Assembly: GCA_945787625.1 (NCBI GenBank)
Contig: CALZJL010000055.1
Span: 1-7,695 of the forward strand
DNA from: an uncultured Prevotellaceae bacterium
GTDB lineage: Bacteria > Bacteroidota > Bacteroidia > Bacteroidales > Bacteroidaceae
Direction of reading: 5' to 3'
DNA: 7,695 bases
The notes beneath the pieces were generated by a model. The model did not search any database. It saw only the letters and a list, made by a program, of their open reading frames with translations, and was not told where the DNA came from. Both the position numbers and the translations under genes were made by a program. Of the stretch, positions 5,333 through 7,695 are shown piece by piece; position 1 is the first letter of the stretch, and each line of letters begins with the position of its first letter.

Positions 5333-7687
5333 ATGAAAAGTTTGTTTTACTTGTTTCGACGCTACAAGGTGGCGTCGTCGTTCAACCTCCTTGGGCTCAT
5401 TCTCGCCTTTACCGGCAGCTATATCCTGCTCACGCAGATTGATTTTATTGGCAGTTTCAACCACGGCATCAAGGACTATGAGAACATACGTCGTGTCTAT
5501 GTCGGAGGGACTATGTTGGAGGGTGTATGGAATAATACGTGCAATCGCTTATGGGCTGAGAGTTTCAGCAAGTCGCCTCAGGTTGAGAGTGTTGGCTATA
5601 TGCGCGAATATGGTGAGATGCGTTTTGACAAAGATGGGAGCTGCATAATTTCTCCAGCCTGCCTTTCGAATGATAAGATGCTCACCACTATCAACGCGGA
5701 GCTCGTGGACGGCACTACTGATGTGGGTGCGGCCATAGACGGCGGCATCATTATCCCGGCTTCGTTGGCAGAAAAGTATTTCGGCGAGGTGATGGTCTCC
5801 GGGAGAGCTATGACCCTGTCTGACGGAGCGAAGAGGACCGTCGTTGGCGTATACAAGGATTTTCCTGTAAATAGCAGTTTCTCGAATGCCGTCTATATGT
5901 CGATGGGCGATGAAAATATGGGAAATATCAACAACTACAACTATATGGTGTATATTCGAACGAAGAGTGATGCGAATGCTGATGATATTGATGTCTTGCT
6001 GAAAAAGATTATTGACGATGTGACGCTTGACTACTATGGCGACTCGGACGGAGCGAGGGCTTTTGTCGGCAGAATGATGTTTGCCACCCTCCCCTTGGAC
6101 GAGGAATATCTTAACGGATATGATACCTCGTCAGACAATGGCAGGAAGACCGTTTTCTATATCCTACAACTGGCTGTCATACTGCTGCTTCTTGTAGCTC
6201 TCATCAATTTTGCCAACTTCTCGATGGCTCAGGCTCCTGTACGCCTCCGCGGCATAAATACTCGCAAGGTCATGGGCGAGAGCGACTTCTCGCTTCGTTC
6301 GCAACTGATGGCTGAGGGTGTCTTCGTCTGCCTTTGTGCTCTTGGTGTGTCTCTGCTCGCAGCGGCTTGCATAGGCAAGTGGGAGCATATCGGCGAATAT
6401 ACGCTCGGAGTGGTTGGGATTACTGAGCATATCGGCATAGTGCTCGCCATGGTTGGTGTCTGTGTCATCATAGGATTGTTCTCCACATCGTATAGTGCTC
6501 GCTATATCACTTCTTTCCAGCCTGCAATGGTTTTGAAGGGCAACTATGGTCTGAACCCGAGAGGGCGGCTGTTGCGACAGATGCTCGTAGGCCTGCAGTT
6601 TGTCATCGCCTTTATCTTGGTCATCTTTGTAGGCATAATCTACTGCCAACGCAGCTATATCTACAACTCTGACTACGGATATGACAAGGACGAGATACTG
6701 ATGGCCGACATAATTGAACTGCCACAGGGGCAATACCACGCTTTGCGTAGCGAGCTGGAGAAAATCAACGGTATCGAAAGTGTGTCTTTCGCCAGTCAGA
6801 TACTTGGCGCTACTGACGGACACATGAGTTGGGGACGTGGTTACGGAGATGTGCGCTATGTCTTTGTGGCATTGCCTGTAGATTGGAAATTCTTGCGCAC
6901 TATGGGTATTGAAATCATCGAGGGACGTGATTTCAAAGAGTCTGATGGTGATGTCTATATCATCAACGAGGCGATGAAGAAGAAGTACCCCAGGATTGAG
7001 GTAGACAAGCTGCTCTGCCAGGAGGATTTGCCTGTATTGGGCGTATGCCGCAACTTCCGCGCCAGCAGCCTACGCATAGACAGCAACGAGGAGCCTATAG
7101 CGTTTGTCATCTTCGGAGAGAGGTATTCCGACTGGGGCAATGCGATGAATATTGCTTATATTCGCATGAGTGCAAACACCGACAAGAAAGCCTTGAGACA
7201 TAAGGTAAACAAGGTACTTGCTTCGTTTTTCAAAGACAAGGCTACTCCTGAGTTGAAGTTTCTCGACGATTATCTGGAGCAGACGTATAGAGACGAGATG
7301 CGCTTCATGACTCAGATTGAGATTAGCACCCTCCTTGCGTTTCTCATCACCATCATCGGCGTCTTCTGCCTGACGATGTTTGAGACCGAATACCGACGCA
7401 AGGAGATCGCTATACGCAAGGTGATGGGCAGCAGCGTAGGCGAGATCCTGTCGCTCTTCACTCGTCGCTACACCATTCCGCTCATCATTTCGTTCCTCAT
7501 AGCAGCCCCCATCGGTTACTACGTCAGCGAACAATGGCTGCACCACTTTGCCGAGCACACCCCTGTCCATTGGTGGATTTTCCCCATAGCATTCATCACG
7601 GTCAGCATCATCGTACTCGTCACCGTCATCTCCCAAAGCTGGCGAGTAGCAACAATGAACCCCGTGGAGAGCATACAGGTAGAATAG
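5333..7687 (+). CDS. FtsX/MacB-like ABC permease with two FtsX domains
   Basis: This 784-residue inner-membrane permease has eight predicted helices in two similar halves. In half one, helix 1 is at about 18-37, a large periplasmic MacB-like domain at about 40-270, and helices at about 274-296, 328-347 and 366-386. In half two, a helix is at about 416-436, a second periplasmic domain at about 440-660, and helices at about 665-685, 713-732 and 748-768. The FtsX coupling motif is clear in the second half (RRKEIAIRKVMGSS, 688-701) and partly degenerate in the first (RLRGINTRKVMGES, 304-317). The C-terminus ends in NPVESIQVE, typical of the family. The length fits the Bacteroidetes double-FtsX permeases rather than MacB itself, which carries its own ATPase domain. 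The ATG at 5333 lies 8 bases after the ATPase stop. A TTG at 5321 overlapping that stop is possible but unlikely. With the two upstream genes it would extrude substrate from the periplasm through the TolC-like channel. Confidence 0.94.
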   Translation: MKSLFYLFRRYKVASSFNLLGLILAFTGSYILLTQIDFIGSFNHGIKDYENIRRVYVGGTMLEGVWNNTCNRLWAESFSKSPQVESVGYMREYGEMRFDKDGSCIISPACLSNDKMLTTINAELVDGTTDVGAAIDGGIIIPASLAEKYFGEVMVSGRAMTLSDGAKRTVVGVYKDFPVNSSFSNAVYMSMGDENMGNINNYNYMVYIRTKSDANADDIDVLLKKIIDDVTLDYYGDSDGARAFVGRMMFATLPLDEEYLNGYDTSSDNGRKTVFYILQLAVILLLLVALINFANFSMAQAPVRLRGINTRKVMGESDFSLRSQLMAEGVFVCLCALGVSLLAAACIGKWEHIGEYTLGVVGITEHIGIVLAMVGVCVIIGLFSTSYSARYITSFQPAMVLKGNYGLNPRGRLLRQMLVGLQFVIAFILVIFVGIIYCQRSYIYNSDYGYDKDEILMADIIELPQGQYHALRSELEKINGIESVSFASQILGATDGHMSWGRGYGDVRYVFVALPVDWKFLRTMGIEIIEGRDFKESDGDVYIINEAMKKKYPRIEVDKLLCQEDLPVLGVCRNFRASSLRIDSNEEPIAFVIFGERYSDWGNAMNIAYIRMSANTDKKALRHKVNKVLASFFKDKATPELKFLDDYLEQTYRDEMRFMTQIEISTLLAFLITIIGVFCLTMFETEYRRKEIAIRKVMGSSVGEILSLFTRRYTIPLIISFLIAAPIGYYVSEQWLHHFAEHTPVHWWIFPIAFITVSIIVLVTVISQSWRVATMNPVESIQVE

Positions 7688-7695
7688 GGATTTTG

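Noticed and set aside
6164..6823. A 219-codon minus-strand frame
   Set aside because: It is antisense to the permease, with no membrane segment, motif or plausible start context of its own.

Overview
The window looks like a chromosomal segment of a Bacteroidales bacterium (Prevotella/Porphyromonas-like). The evidence is Bacteroidetes-type promoter boxes (TAnnTTTG), weak or absent Shine-Dalgarno sequences, and protein families typical of that group. The species cannot be read from the sequence. The main content is a complete tripartite ABC efflux system (outer-membrane factor, membrane-fusion protein, ATPase, FtsX/MacB-like permease) on the + strand. It is divergent from a compact two-component regulatory pair on the - strand.

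Layout: positions 1-139 hold short tandem repeats and an A/C-rich leader. Positions 140-462 appear to be a deletion scar. The N-terminal part of an ExbB/TolQ-like (HmuU-type) gene runs, after a frame change near 391-405, into a short reading frame that looks like the C-terminus of a DUF2149-like (HmuV-type) protein. Positions 484-1332 (-) encode a short histidine kinase. Positions 1329-1850 (-) encode a receiver plus Fis-type HTH response regulator, and its stop overlaps the kinase start. Positions 1851-2075 are a divergent control region with a Bacteroidetes -7 box facing each way and, between them, two 19-bp direct repeats that each contain a near-perfect 12-bp palindrome. Positions 2076-7687 (+) are the tightly packed transporter operon: TolC-like, HlyD/MacA-like, LolD/MacB-like ATPase and an eight-helix permease.

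Inferred working model: the kinase has one N-terminal membrane helix and no room for a periplasmic sensor domain. It phosphorylates the response regulator, which resembles the NtrC-like regulators of Bacteroidetes but lacks the sigma54-interacting AAA+ domain. The regulator would bind the twin repeats and control the promoter in front of the efflux operon, and possibly its own promoter. The transported substrate cannot be told from the sequence. The most notable points are the reduced architecture of the regulatory pair, the twin palindromic repeats between the promoters, and the apparent exbB-DUF2149 fusion remnant.
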